64,000 nucleotides of DNA from Halichoerus grypus (taxonomy: Eukaryota; Chordata; Mammalia; Carnivora; Phocidae): NCBI RefSeq assembly GCF_964656455.1, contig NC_135715.1:74723414-74787413 (forward strand). Direction: 5' to 3'. A program made the position numbers and the translations under genes. This document shows, piece by piece, positions 25,772 to 37,715 of this stretch. Position 1 is the stretch's first letter. Each line of letters begins with the position of its first letter. The notes beneath the pieces are model-generated. The model was not told where the DNA came from and did no database searches. It was given only the letters and a program-made list of their open reading frames with translations.

Positions 25772-28700
25772 ATGATTACCTTCTGGAGGCCAGAGGGAAA
25801 CAATGTAGACATGATTTAAGCCCACAACCAACTGTTGGCTTCACCAGGGCTCCCAGCTCAATTCTATTTGCAATTGTAGTCACATTGTAATTTTGAAAAA
25901 TTATTCAAGTTTCACTTTCTTGATAGCCAATACATGGGAAGAAATGTCTTGGTGAGGACTTGGGGGTGGGGAGAACAGGTCAATCAACACTCTTTCTCAT
26001 GAAGTTTCACTCTTGTTTTGCTCGCCAAGTCTGTTGGAAATTTTAAAATCTTTGGAGACAGAATAAATAAGAAACTCAAGTCTGTTGCAGGGATTGTAAA
26101 GCGACAAATACACTACCTACTCGGGGAGAAAGAAACGAGAGGACAACTGTGGCAGGGAGCCCATTCCAATCTTCACATGCTGCAAAATGTGGGCCAACAG
26201 GCATCAGAGATACTTCAAAACCAATTTGTTTCAAACAGTTCGGGACCTAATGACTTGATTTGGGGGCCTAAAACTTACTGCAATGGAAACAACATACTAT
26301 TTGAGGTGGCATCATTTGTAAAAATGCCAAATTTGCATGCTTTATCCCATGCATGACTAAAGACAGAAGAAAGTGCCCTAGGTCCTCATAGAACAGATAG
26401 TTTCTTGGGGGCATGAATCTGGACGCTCAGTGGGAACCTGGCAAGACACCATGAGCAGGATGAACTTGTTCACACTAACCTAAAAAGAGACAGAGGTCTG
26501 GTGGCTTCTCTGAGTGCAGAAATATTACTTTAGGCAGAAAATGGAGATGTTCTAATGGCTGGGTTGTAACTTAAGACATCAACATCACAAAAATTTCTAA
26601 ACCATTCCTAAGATCCATTCTTATGGGGGGATATAGCTGCGGTGGAACCAAAGCCAAATGTGATTCCATATTGCAGTCAAGCTCCTGACTATTATCTGCT
26701 GAACTGCAGAAAAACAAGTTGTTTCAAAAACATAAGCTTAATGATGACACAACAGCATATGGACTATATCATTTTCAACCAAATGTTCTGTACCATCTTT
26801 TATTTTTTTCCCCTAAAATCCTTTTCATCTTTTTCTCCTGTCCCTGTGTGAAACCAAATATAACTAGGACCACACAAGCAAATAAATATACATTTTGGAT
26901 TATGGGTTTTTTTTCTAAGTTAGTTCAGTAGACATTCTTCTTTTTCTAAACTCCACTGTGTGAGTCATCCTTTATCAGACTAAACCATTCTCCCTACTCA
27001 CCGATAGCTGTTTTGATGAGGTAGATGGAGGGGCACAATTAAATTAGTGTCTGGGGTAAGAAGTGAACTTACTAGCAGAACAAGCAGTGTGGACAGGGAG
27101 CAATAAATGCTAATTTGTAAAATATCACGAAATCAGGGTAAATTAGTAAGGTTGCAGGACTTTCGGTATCACATTTGTTGGAATATTTTTTTACTTCGAG
27201 CCCTGTAATTACATCGGTGTTATGTAGGACAGGATTAGAGTAATGAGACTCGATTTCCTGTGTGGAATATGGAAACCAGAGTCACTGTTTTGCAGCTACA
27301 GCAATTGGTCTCATTGGCCACATCATGGTAATCTTGTAACCCATCCAGAATCTGTGTGAAGTTAAACAACAATTATCATGTAAAATCCCATGCAAATGTA
27401 TAACTCTGCTAACAGGGCAGCCTGGAAGCCACGGGGCAGCCAGAGAGAGAGAGAAGAATGCCTTCCGCCCCTTCTCCCTCTCCTTGCCTCTTCCGTCCTG
27501 GTGGCAAAGAGGCAGGACTGGGACGGAAAGGCTGTAGTAATGCAGGAATTCTGGGCTTTTTCAATCTAAAACACTCTTCATATTTTCATTCTGAAGAAGG
27601 AATCTGCAGAAATCATTTTCAGGGAATACTGATCATAAAAACTACCAGATGAACAAACACTTTTGCTCTGCCCTGCTCCTTTCATCTTTTCCAGCAATGC
27701 CTTCTATTATCTGCGTCTCCCAGAGTCTCCCAAACCACTCAAGTCTGTCCACTCCTACTCTGTAATTGCCTCCTTCTTCTTCTGTGACCTGGGCTTTTCC
27801 GGTCTTAAATAAGCATGTTCACAGTCTTGAAATGTTTTAATAGCTATCATATGCAAGGGAAATTAGATTGAATATATTAGCTTAAAGAGGCAGAACCGAG
27901 ACCTACTGGTACAGATTTTGACCCTGTCCTAGAGTCAACTTTATCTTGAATAAAACCAGTGTCTAGCACCCACTATAGGCAGCTCCAGAACTGCAACAAA
28001 ACAAACTTAGAAAATGAAGAAAACAAATGGGAGCCAAAGTTAAAAGTTTGGAGTGAGGAAAACAAAGGCATACATTTAAAAAAATTAATTCCTTATACTT
28101 TTGGATTTAACTTCCCTTGCTAAATGTGTTAGAGAAAACCATCTTCCTACCCTCAATTTCATCCTCAAAGAGAAATGGAAAGACTTTGCTAGCACAGCAA
28201 CACGTAAAGGCGATGCCATGAGAGGTATCCAGCACTTAAGAAAAAAGCTTATGATGCTACAGTCTGAAAAACAAAGGACCTAAGATGCCTTTTCTAGGGT
28301 ATCTTTTAAGAGCAGCTGAAATGGAATCAGTATTCTTGGATATCTTGTATTACCCCTCTAGGAAAAAACTAGAATCCTCAAACAAGACAAAACATGCAAA
28401 GAAGCAAAGAAAGAGATGAGAGACAGACAGACAGGCAGACACTAGCTCCTAGTAGATGCCCATGCAAGGTGGATGCTATGGCTTACAAGGTCCCCCATTG
28501 GACAAAACTGCACCATGCTCCTTGGTACCTCTCCACAGGCTGAAGCACAGCTAAGGCATGACGTGATAGAATGGTGAATAAGAAATGAACTTAAAAAGAA
28601 AAAACTTTCAGTAATGAAATGGACAAGGCAACAGCACCATGATTTCACATATGGTCCAAGCCTTCAGTGTTAGGGACCCAATACAAGTTGGCAAACCATC

Positions 28701-29869
28701 AGGTTGTGATTCTAGGTAAAGCCTTTAGATAAAATAATGCATCTAAGCACATAGCTAGACTGTGAGGAAATCTATAAGTTTCTAATTAAAGTATCAGTAG
28801 GAACATCCCTGAAAACATTGAGAGTTGCTACCTACCAGGTTTTTCCCTCAGGAAGTCAAAGAAACCAAACTAAGAGCTCTCCCAGTCAGGCTCAGCAAAT
28901 TTATTTAAATTTAAAATCACACCATTGGCTAGATTGGTTTAACAGCTGAAAAATGGTAATACAATCTGCCAAAAGTAGTTTCTTTTTATATAGCTAAACT
29001 AAAATACTCATCTATTTGTCAAATAATAGTAAACCTTTAAAACAGTAGGGCACTATGCCAAGATTTTCAGAGAATGTCAAATGAACCAATATATGCAATC
29101 TTCATATATCTTAAAGTCTAAGAGAAGAGTTAGAATATATGCCAAAAATAACTATAATACAAGGTACTAAAGTATTAAGGGCCAAAAAGTAGTAAAGGTA
29201 AGTAATAAGGATTTTTTAAAAATAGATATTAACTTTAACAAAGTCTTCGCATCTGGGCTACGTTTTAAGAGAGAGGTAGATCATGGGCACACGAAGAAAA
29301 GAAGGTGAGGAAGGGGGAAATTGGCATAAAATAAACCACAAAATGAACACCCTCCATTTCTATACCAGGAATGGTCACTCTCTTCATTTATAGGGAATAG
29401 AAAGAAATATAATGGGAATTGGTGGGCAAATAAGACCAGGCTAGAATATTGGAACATCTTGAAGGTGAGCCCCAGAAGTTGAAGCTTCCTTCTGAAGCTA
29501 TTAAAATGTATTTAAAAAGTCACCAGATCGAAGTAGTGCTTAAAAAATATTAGATGGGTCAAAACACTGAACAGTAGAGTTGAAGAATGGAGAAGCCAGG
29601 GGCCTGAAGTACAGTGACAACACAGGAGAGGCTGAGGGAAGCTAAGGAACCAGCAGCAAGAGGGAAGGAAAAGAGCACATTTCCTCTCCAACTCAATCCA
29701 CACAGCTGTGGGGCCTTGACAGTGGGGTAAGAGGCTGCTGTGCAGAACAGCTTATTTAATAAATCCCAGGCAGGAAAAGATTCCCAGGCTCTGAAAGGCT
29801 GCTTTAATAACAGCATGTTTAGATAAAAATATTACTAGTCAGATTTGTATGAAGTGGGAATATCATCCT
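25772..29869. other. 4.1 kb unique intron
   Basis: This is the longest stretch without a recognised repeat. A short GACA run is at 28420-28440. Frames up to 112 residues (26018-26356) show no domain. AT-rich unique blocks near 27100-27400 could be conserved non-coding sequence, but this cannot be judged from one genome. Confidence 0.45.
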
Positions 29870-30755
29870 TCAAAAAGTAATTACCTGCACTTATTAGAAT
29901 GGCCAAAATCTGGAATGCTGACAACATCAACTGCTGGTGAGGATTTAGAGCAACAGGAACTCTCGTTTATTGCTGGTAGGAATACAAAATGGTGCAGCCA
30001 ATTTGGAAGACAGTTTGGCAGTTTCTTACAAAACTAAACATACTTCTACATAAAATCCAGCAATTGCATTCCTGGGTATTTACCCAATAGAGCTGAAAAC
30101 TTATGTCCACACAGAAACCTGTACCTGGATGTTTATAGTAGCTTTATTCGCAACTGCTAAAGCAGTTATGGAAGCAACCAAGATGTCCTTCAGTAGGTAA
30201 ATGGATAAACTGATACTTCCAGACAAAGGAATATTATTCGGTGATAAAAAGAAATTAGTTATTGGCCATGAAAAGACATGGAGGAACTTTAAGTGAAAGA
30301 AGCCAATCTGAGAATCCTACATACTGTGTGATTCCAACTATATGACATCCAGAAACATTGAAAACTATGGAGATAAGAAAACAAACCAACAAACAAACAA
30401 CATTGTTTACCAGGGTTTGGGGAAGGCAGGGAAGAACAGGTGGAACACAAAGCACCTTTACGGCAGCGAAACTATATGATCCTGTAAAGGTGGATACCTG
30501 ACATTATACATTGGTCCAAACCCATAGAATGTACACCAAGAGTGAACCCTAACATAACTATGGGCTTTGGTGACAAGGATGAATCACTGTGGATTCACTG
30601 ACTGTAACAAATTCAGCACTCTGGTGGGGGATGGTGATAGTGGGGGAGACTCTGCATGTGTAGGACTAGGGGATATATAGGAAATCTGTACTTTTCCCTC
30701 AATTCACCTGTGAACCACAAACTGCTCTAAAAGAAATTAAGTATCAGTTTAAAAA
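29870..30755 (+). repeat. Old L1M 3' part (end of ORF2 and 3' UTR)
   Basis: Ordered words of the L1 ORF2 end are readable: GCTGGTGAGGATTTAGAGC, ATTCCTGGGTATTTACCC, TGTTTATAGTAGCTTTATTC and AAGATGTCCTTCAGTAGG. They are followed by an old L1 3' UTR and AAGAAATTAAGTATCAG. It is heavily diverged and has no coding capacity. Confidence 0.85.
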
Positions 30756-31739
30756 AATGACCAAAGAAGAAAGTAAGTCCCAAGTTATGTACCAGAAAAT
30801 CGTGGAATAGGGTGTTCAGAGAAACAGTTCCTCCACTGAAGCAATGATTAAAATGAAAATACTGACACAATCAACTTTTTGGAACTCTGGGATTTAATTT
30901 AAAAACCAACAATAAATAAGGGAGCGCTTAGTGAAGATAAAGGTGGCTGAATTTCATTAATAAAGCACTGTGGCTTTTTTGCTTACTTGCCTGCCATTCC
31001 CCAGCACCACGCTGTGGCCATGAGGATGGTGGCCCATATTCATAGTGCAGCTTACTGGTGCCAAGGGGCTGATGTGAATCTTATTCTTAAAATACTGTGG
31101 TTGTGCATTTTGACTTGTCCTGCAGTTCCCTGAGGATCTAGTGCGGAGGCCGACTTTGTTTCACACCACCCTGCTAGCCTTGGGCCAGAGTGGCTTTCCA
31201 GGTGGTGGTGGTACCTGTTGTAAGATTTAAAGATTACTCCCCATGCCCATATGTGGTAAGGGACAGCAAAGGAGGCAAGGAGCAGACAGACCCAAAAGCC
31301 TGGGAAGCAAAAAGCTAAGAAGGAAGTCTCTTGAATAAGTAAGGGCTTGGAAGGGCCACCCGGGACTGATGCACATTCAGAAAAGACCTTAGAGGGCCTA
31401 GACTTGTACTTCTAGCAGTTCTGTCAGTGCTGCACAAACAGGAGGTAAAGGTTAAAGCAGAGTTGTAGATAACCTAGCTTCCACATCAAAGGAGTACCCC
31501 AGCTCATGACTAAGCTAGAAAGACAGGGAAAATATTTATTTTCTTTTTGGCTCCAGACATTCAAGGAAATCTGACAGGTTACTGGATGACCAGTGAGAAA
31601 ACAGAGCAGAGACTTCAGTAACCACACATTATCAGAAGAGAGACTTCGGTGATGACACATGAGAAGGAATACAGTCTTTGAAAAATGGGTTGGCAAACTC
31701 ACTAAACAAATGGCAGTACTCAACAGTTAACAACTAACC
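30756..31739. other. 1 kb intron, nothing recognised
   Basis: The sequence lies between an old L1M and HAL1 copies. No gene or clear repeat was recognised. Confidence 0.4.
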
Positions 31740-33215
31740 CCAGTTATGCAGAGAATCTGATTTCCAGGTATCTATCACATTATAATATTTAAAATAACCA
31801 GTTTTAGATGATAACAGCAACAAAAATTACAAGGCACACAAAGAAACAAGAGAGAATGTGCCATTCAGAGGGAAAAAGTAAATTGAAAGAAATCATCCCA
31901 GAGGAAGCCCAAACACTGAACTTACTAGACAAAGACTTTAATTCAACTGTCTTAAATATGCTCAAAATACTAAAGGAAACATGGACAAAAAAGTAGAGGA
32001 AATCAGGAAAGAGTATGACAAATGGAGAATATCAGTAAAGAGATAGGAATTACAATAAGAAACCAAATAGAAACTGGAGCTATAGTAGCTGAAATTAAAA
32101 ATTCACTAAAAGGGTTTGACAGTAGATTTGAACAAGAAGGAAAAAGATTCAGCAATCCTGAAAATAGGCCAACTGAAATTACATGGACTGAGGAAAAAAA
32201 GAAAAAAGAATGAATAAAAATAAATAGAGCCAGAGGACACGTAGGACACCATCAAGCATAGCAGCATACACTTTTGAGAGTCTCAGGAGAAGAAGAGAGG
32301 AATAAAGAAGAAAAAAAATACTTGAAGAAAAATGACTGAAAACTCCCAATGTCCATAAAGCTCAACAAACTCCAAACAGGATAAACTCAGAGATGTACAT
32401 TAACACACATTACAATCAAACTGTCAAAGACAAAAAAAAAAAAAAAGAGAGAGAGAGAATCTTGAAAACAGCCAAAGAGAAGCTACTCACCATGTAAAAG
32501 GCATCTTCAGTAAAACTGCCAATTGTTCACTGGAAACCATGGATGCCAAAAGGCAGTAGAATGACTGTATTTAAAGTGCTGAAAGAAAGAACCTGACAAA
32601 CCAAGAATCCTATATTCGGCAAAAGTACCATTAAAAAATGCAGGGAAAGGGGTGCCTGGTGGGCTCAGTTGGTAGAGCATGCGACTGTTGATCTTGGGGT
32701 TGTGAGTTTAAGCCCCACTTTGGGCATAGAGATTACTGAAAACAAATAAACAAAAAACCAGAAAAATGAAGACATGCCCAGATAAACAAAATGTGAATTC
32801 ATCACTAGACCTGTCCCAAAATAAATACTAAAGAACAGTGCTTCAAGCTGAAATGAAAGGACACTAGACAATAACTTGAAGCTCTAGGAAGAAGAGCTCC
32901 AACAAAGGCAACTACACAGGTAAAACATAAAATCCAATATTAGTGTATTTTTGATTTGCAGCTTTTTGTTTCCTATTAAAAGATAAATGCATAAAATAAT
33001 TATGAACCTATATTAATGGGTATACAGTGTCCAGAGATGAAAAGTGTGATAAGAACAATATAAATGGGAGGCAGAGCTATATAGGAACAATTTTTATATG
33101 CTATTGAATTTAAATTGCTATCAATTTAAATTGGACTGTTATAAATTTATGATGTTGGTTGTAATCCCCACAGTAGTCACTAAGTAAATAAAAAATATAT
33201 GGAAAAGGAAATGAG
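31740..33215 (+). repeat. HAL1 (half-L1) element, interrupted by a SINE
   Basis: An ORF1-like coiled region (32022-32213 still encodes about 60 open residues rich in E, K, N and I) is followed by HAL1/L1 ORF1-end words: TCTTGAAAACAGCCAAAGAG, AAGTGCTGAAAGAAAGAACC, CCAAGAATCCTATATTC and AGAAAAATGAAGACATGCCC. There is no RT-coding region between ORF1 and the 3' UTR, which is the hallmark of HAL1. The copy is dead, with many stops and indels. Confidence 0.75.
32649..32755 (+). mobile_element. Short tRNA-Lys-derived SINE inside HAL1
   Basis: This copy is nearly tRNA-like: CTCAGTTGGTAGAGCATGCG (A box) and GGTTGTGAGTTTAAGCC (B box) at tRNA spacing, ending with GGGCATAGAGATTACTGAAA and an AAAC-rich tail. 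It lacks the long CT-rich 3' part of the other copies. The HAL1 text continues on the other side. Confidence 0.85.
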
Positions 33216-33217
33216 AC

Positions 33218-33288
33218 ATGTCTTCGTCTGCTCGGGCTGTTGTAACAAAATATCACAGACTGAGCAGCTTATTAAAAAGCAGAAATTT
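33218..33288 (-). repeat. MaLR LTR, left part (split by L1 and SINE)
   Basis: TCGGGCTGTTGTAACAAAAT and ATCACAGACTGAGCAGC are the antisense end of a MaLR LTR. The text stops at the 15-bp word AAAAAGCAGAAATTT and resumes at 37180. Confidence 0.8.
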
Positions 33289-33404
33289 GCTCTAGTGCCC
33301 ATGGAACATTCTCCAGAATAGATCACATCCTGGGTCATAAATCAGGTCTCAACCGGTACCAAAAGATTGGGATCATTCCCTGCCTATTTTCAGACCACAA
33401 TGCT

Positions 33405-35630
33405 TTGAAACTAGAACTCAATCACAGCAGGAAAGTCGGAAAGAACTCAAATACATGGAGGCTAAAGAGCATCCTACTGAAGAATGAATGGGTCAACCAG
33501 GAAATTAAAGAAGAATTAAAAAAATTCATGGAAACCAATGAAAATGAAAACACAACTATTCAAAATCTTTGGGATGCAGCAAAGGCAGTCCTAAGAGGAA
33601 AGTATATAGCCATACAAGCCTTTCTCAAGAAACAAGAAAGGTCTCAAGTACACAACCTAACCTTACACCTAAAGGAGCTGGAGAAAGAACAGCAAATAAA
33701 GCCTAAACCCAACAGAAGAGAAATAATAAAGATCAGAGCAGAAATCAATGAAATAGAAACTAAAAGAACAGTAGAACAGATCAACGAAACCAGGAGCTGG
33801 TTCTTTGAAAGAATCAAAAAGAAAAGAGAAATGACCCAAATCAACAAAATCATGAATGAAAGAGGAGAGATCACAACCAACACCAAAGAAATACAAACAA
33901 TTATAAGAACATATTATGAGCAACTCTATGCCAGCAAATTAGATAACCTGGAAGAAATGGATGCATTCCTAGAGATGTATCAACTACCAAAACTGAACCA
34001 GGAAGAAATAGAAAACCTGAACAGACCTATAACCACTAAGGAAATTGAAGCAGTCATCAAAAATCTCCCAAAACACAAAAGCCCAGGGCCAGATGGCTTC
34101 CCAGGGGAATTCTACCAAACATTTAAAGAAGAATTAATACCTATTCTTCTGAAACTGTTCCAAAAAATAGAAATGGAAGGAAAACTTCCAAACTCATTTT
34201 ATGAGGCCAGCATTGCCTTGATCCCAAAACCAGACAAAGACCCCATCAAAAAGGAGAATTACAGACCAATATCCCTGATGAACATGGATGCAAAAATTCT
34301 CACCAAAATACTAGCCAATAGGATCCAACAGCACATTAAAAGGATTATTCACCTCGACCAAGTGGGATTTATCCCTGGGCTGCAAGGTTGGTTCAACATC
34401 CGCAAATCAATCAACGTGATACAATACATTAACAAAAGAAAGAACAAGAATCATATGATCCTCTCAATAGATGCAGAAAAAGCTTTTGACAAAGTACAGC
34501 ATCCTTTCTTGATCAAAACTCTTCAGAGTATAGGCATAGAGGGTACATACCTCAATATCATAAAAGCCATCTATGAAAAACCTACAGCGAATATCATTCT
34601 CAATGGGGAAAAACTGAGAGCTTTCCCCCTAAGGTCAGGAACACGGCACGGATGTCCACTATCACCACTGCTATTCAACACAGTATTGGAAGTCCTAGCC
34701 ACAGCAATCAGACAACAAAAAGAAATCAAAGGCATCCAAATTGGCAAAGAAGAAGTCAAACTCTCACTCTTTGCAGATGATATGATACTTTATGTGGAAA
34801 ATCCCAAAGACTCCACCCCAAAACTGCTAGAACTCATACAGGAATTCAGTCAAGTGGCAGGATATAAAATCAATGCACAGAAGTCAGTGGCATTCCTATA
34901 CACCAACAACAAGACAGAAGAAAGAGAAATTAAGGAGTCGATCCCATTTACAATTGCACCCAAAACCATAAGATACCTAGGAATAAATCTAACCAAAGAG
35001 GCAAAGGATCTGTACTCAGAAAACTATAAAATACTCATTAACGAAATTGAGGAAGACACAAAGAAATGGAAAAACGTTCCATGCTCATGGATTGGAAGAA
35101 CAAATATTGTGAAGATGTCAATGCTACCTAGAGCAATCTACACATTCAATGCAATCCCCATCAAAATACCATCCACTTTTTTCAAAGAAATGGAACAAAT
35201 AATCCTAAAATTTGTATGGAACCAGAAAAGACCCCAAATAGCCACAGGAATGTTGAAAAAGAAAAGCAAAGCTGGCGGCATCACAATTCCGGACTTCCAG
35301 CTCTATTACAAAGCTGTCATCATCAAGACAGTATGGTACTGGCACAAAAACAGGCACATAGATCAATGGAACAGAATAGAGAGCCCAGAAATGGACCCTC
35401 AACTCTATGGTCAACTAATCTTTGACAAAGCAGGAAAGAATGTCCAATGGAAAAGACAGTCTCTTCAACAAATGGTGTTGGGAAAATTGGACAGCCACAT
35501 GCGGAAGAATGAAACTGGACCATTTCCTTACACCACACACAAAAATAGACTCCAAATGGTTGAAAGACCTCAATGTGAGACAGGAGTCCATCAAAATCCT
35601 AAACGAGAACACAGGCAGCAACCTCTTTGA
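33405..35630 (+). pseudogene. L1 ORF2 fragment (endonuclease end plus reverse transcriptase)
   Basis: The longest open frame in the window, 741 codons from the first ATG, is the middle of L1 ORF2. The true frame extends upstream without a start to about 33294. RT fingers, palm and FADD motif are intact, but the endonuclease N-terminus is missing and the cysteine-rich end is out of frame after about 35450. L1 ORF2p nicks DNA and primes reverse transcription; this copy cannot make a complete enzyme. It is recorded as a retrotransposon pseudogene, not as a host gene. Confidence 0.95.
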
Positions 35631-36513
35631 CCTCAGCCGCAGCAACTTCTTCCTAGAAACATCACCAAAGGCAAGGGAAGCAAGGGCAAAAATGAACTAT
35701 TGGGACTTCATCAAGGTAAAAAGCTTTTGCAAAGCAAAGGAAACAAGGAAACAGTCAACAAAACCAAAAGACAACTGACAGAATGGGAGAAGATATTTGC
35801 AAATGACATATCAGATAAAGGGCTAGTATCCAAAATCTATAAAGAACTCATCAAACTCAACACCCAAAGAACAAAGAATCCAATCAAGAAATGGGCAGAA
35901 GACATGAACAGACATTTTTCCAAAGAAGGCATCCAAATGGCCAACAGACACATGAAAAAGTGCTCAACATCGCCTGGCATCAGGGAAATCCAAATCAAAA
36001 CCTCAATGAGATACCACCTCACACCAGTCAGAATGGCTAAAATTAACAAGTCAGGAAATGACAGATGTTGGCGGGGATGCGGAGAAAGGGAACCCTCCTA
36101 CACTGTTGGTGGGAATGCAAGCTGGTGCAGCCTCTCTGGAAAACAGTATGGAGGTTCCCCAAAAAGTTGAAAATAGAGCTACCATATGACCCAGCAATTG
36201 CACTACTGGGTATTTACCCCAAAGATACAAAAGTAGGGATCCGAAAGGGTACGTGCTCCCTGATGTTTATAGCAGCAATGTCCACAATAGCCAAACTGTG
36301 GAAAGAGCCAAGATGTCCATCAACAGATGAATGGATAAAGAAGAAGTGGTATATATATACAATGGAATATTATGCAGCCATCAAAAGGAATGAGATCTTG
36401 CCATTTGTAACGACGTGGATGGAACTGGAGGGTATTATGCTGAGCGAAATAAGTCAAACAGAGAAAGACATGTATCACATGACCTCAGTGATAGGAGGAA
36501 TTCTTAATCTCAG

Positions 36514-36950
36514 GAAACAAACTGAGGGTTGCTGGATTGGGGGGTGGGGTGGGAGGGATGAGGTGACTGGGTGATGGACACTGGGGAGGGTATGTGCTCT
36601 GGTAAGCGCTGTGAATTGTGCAAGACTGTTGAATCTCAGATCTGTACCTCTGAAACAAATAATGCAATATATGTTAAGAAAGAAAAAAAGAAGAAGAATG
36701 TAGCAGGAGGGGAAGAATGAAGGGGGGGAAATCGGAGGGGTAGACGAACCATGAGAGATGATGGACTCAAAAAAACAAACTGAGGGTTCTAGAGGGGAGG
36801 GGGGTGGGAGGATGGGTTAGCCTGGTGATGGGTATTGAGGAGGGCACGTTCTGCATGGAGCACTGGGTGTTATGCACAAACAATGAATCATGGAACACTA
36901 TATCTAAAACTAATGATGTAATGTATGGGGATTAACATAACAATAAAAAA
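36514..36950 (+). repeat. L1 3' UTR made of two homologous modules
   Basis: Both modules begin AAACAAACTGAGGGTT (36514 and 36773). Each then shows a G-rich stretch, a GGTGATGG word, a GAGGG block, a GAATC block, a CTAAAAC/CTGAAAC-like word and ATAATGCAATATATG or GATGTAATGTATGG before an A-rich end. The first module ends in an internal A-rich stretch near 36680-36700, as if it were itself an old L1 terminus. Confidence 0.75.
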
Positions 36951-36975
36951 ATTTAAAAAAAAAAAGCAGAAATTT

Positions 36976-37179
36976 GGGCGCCTGGGTGGCTCAGTTGGTT
37001 AAGCGACTGCCTTCGGCTCAGGTCATGATCCTGGAGTCCCGGGATCAAGTCCCACATCGGGCTCCCTGCTCAGCAGGGAGTCTGCTTCTGCCTCTGACCC
37101 TCCTCCCTCTCATGCTCTCTGTCTCTCATTCTCTCTCTCGCAAATAAATAAAATCTTAAAAAAATTCTTTTTTTAATTT
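36976..37179 (+). mobile_element. CAN-SINE (SINEC) sharing the L1 target site
   Basis: It starts GGGCGCCTGGGTGGCTCAG with the variants GCGACTGCCTTCGGCTCAGG and GATCCTGGAGTCCC, the same subfamily as the copy at 46497. It is preceded by AAAAAGCAGAAATTT (36961-36975), which is also the 3' duplication of the L1, and followed by AAAAAGTAGAAATTT (37180-37194). Confidence 0.95.
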
Positions 37180-37430
37180 AAAAAGTAGAAATTTATTTCT
37201 CAGAGTTCTGGAGGCTGAAAGTCCAAGATCAGGGTGCCCACATGGTTAGCTGAAGGCCTCTCGGTCCAATGGTGAGGGCTCCACCCTCAGGACCAAATCA
37301 CCTCCCAAAGGCCCACCTTTTTATACCATTACCTTGAGAATTAGGATCTCAACATATCCTATGGTGGGGAGGCCTGGGGTGGGTGGAGGAAAGGAGGACA
37401 CAAACATGCAGACCAAAGCAGGGATGTGAT
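37180..37430 (-). repeat. MaLR LTR, right part (MST/MLT1-like)
   Basis: The interrupted LTR resumes with ATTTATTTCTCAGAGTTCTG, GGAGGCTGAAAGTCCAAGAT, TCACCTCCCAAAGGCCCACC, ATCTCAACATATCCTATGG and GGACACAAACATGCAGACC. Joining the two parts gives the expected antisense LTR order. Confidence 0.85.
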
Positions 37431-37524
37431 CAAAAAGGTACACTAGAAAAAAATCAAACACAAAAGAAGGCAGCTTTGGTTACTAAGAAAAAGAGAGACA
37501 GAAAGCCAACTTACCACATGCAGG

Positions 37525-37715
37525 GGATGGGGGGGGGGGGTAGTAGATCCTTAATGAGCACAAGGTTTTATTTTGGGGTGATAAAAATAATTTGGATCTG
37601 GACAGAGGTGACAGTTGCACAACACTGTGAATGTACTAAATAGTACTGAATTATTCACATTAAAATGGTTAATTTCGTGTGAATTTCACCTCAATGGGAA
37701 AAAAGTCAGCGGGAA
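37525..37715 (+). repeat. Old L1 3' end (L1MB-like)
   Basis: TTTATTTTGGGGTGATAAAA, GGTGACAGTTGCACAACACT, GTGAATGTACTAAATAG and ACATTAAAATGGTTAATTTC match the same 3' UTR type as 1-309, ending with GTGTGAATTTCACCTC. Confidence 0.8.

Larger units (their letters stand above)
33289..36960 (+). mobile_element. Young 5'-truncated L1, 3.7 kb, with most of ORF2
   Basis: The copy starts inside the ORF2 endonuclease domain (words SRIDHILG and SDHN, the latter holding the catalytic histidine). It then has an uninterrupted frame to 35630 covering the reverse-transcriptase domain: RT motif A at 34464-34496 ([11 protein letters not shown]), motif B with GCPLSPLLF, and the FADD active site at 34770-34781. 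Three frameshifts then break the C-terminal part, near 35450, 35755 and 36085; the continuing frames still show CWRGCGE and EYYAAIK. A two-module 3' UTR and an A tail end at 36960. Perfect 15-bp duplications AAAAAGCAGAAATTT at 33274-33288 and 36961-36975 bound the insertion. It lacks ORF1 and cannot be autonomous. It lies antisense to ATP8A2. Confidence 0.96.

Noticed and set aside
32649..32755. tRNA-like sequence with A and B boxes, considered as a tRNA gene
   Set aside because: It continues into a CAN-SINE tail, the acceptor stem does not pair properly, and it matches the SINE head found elsewhere in the window.
35422..36574. Three further overlapping open frames after the main L1 frame
   Set aside because: They are the frameshifted C-terminal pieces of the same L1 ORF2, not separate genes.
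33218..37430. Possible composite structure of LTR, reverse transcriptase and LTR resembling an intact provirus
   Set aside because: The reverse transcriptase is L1-type (FADD context and L1 C-terminal words), and the two LTR pieces are halves of one LTR, not two complete copies.
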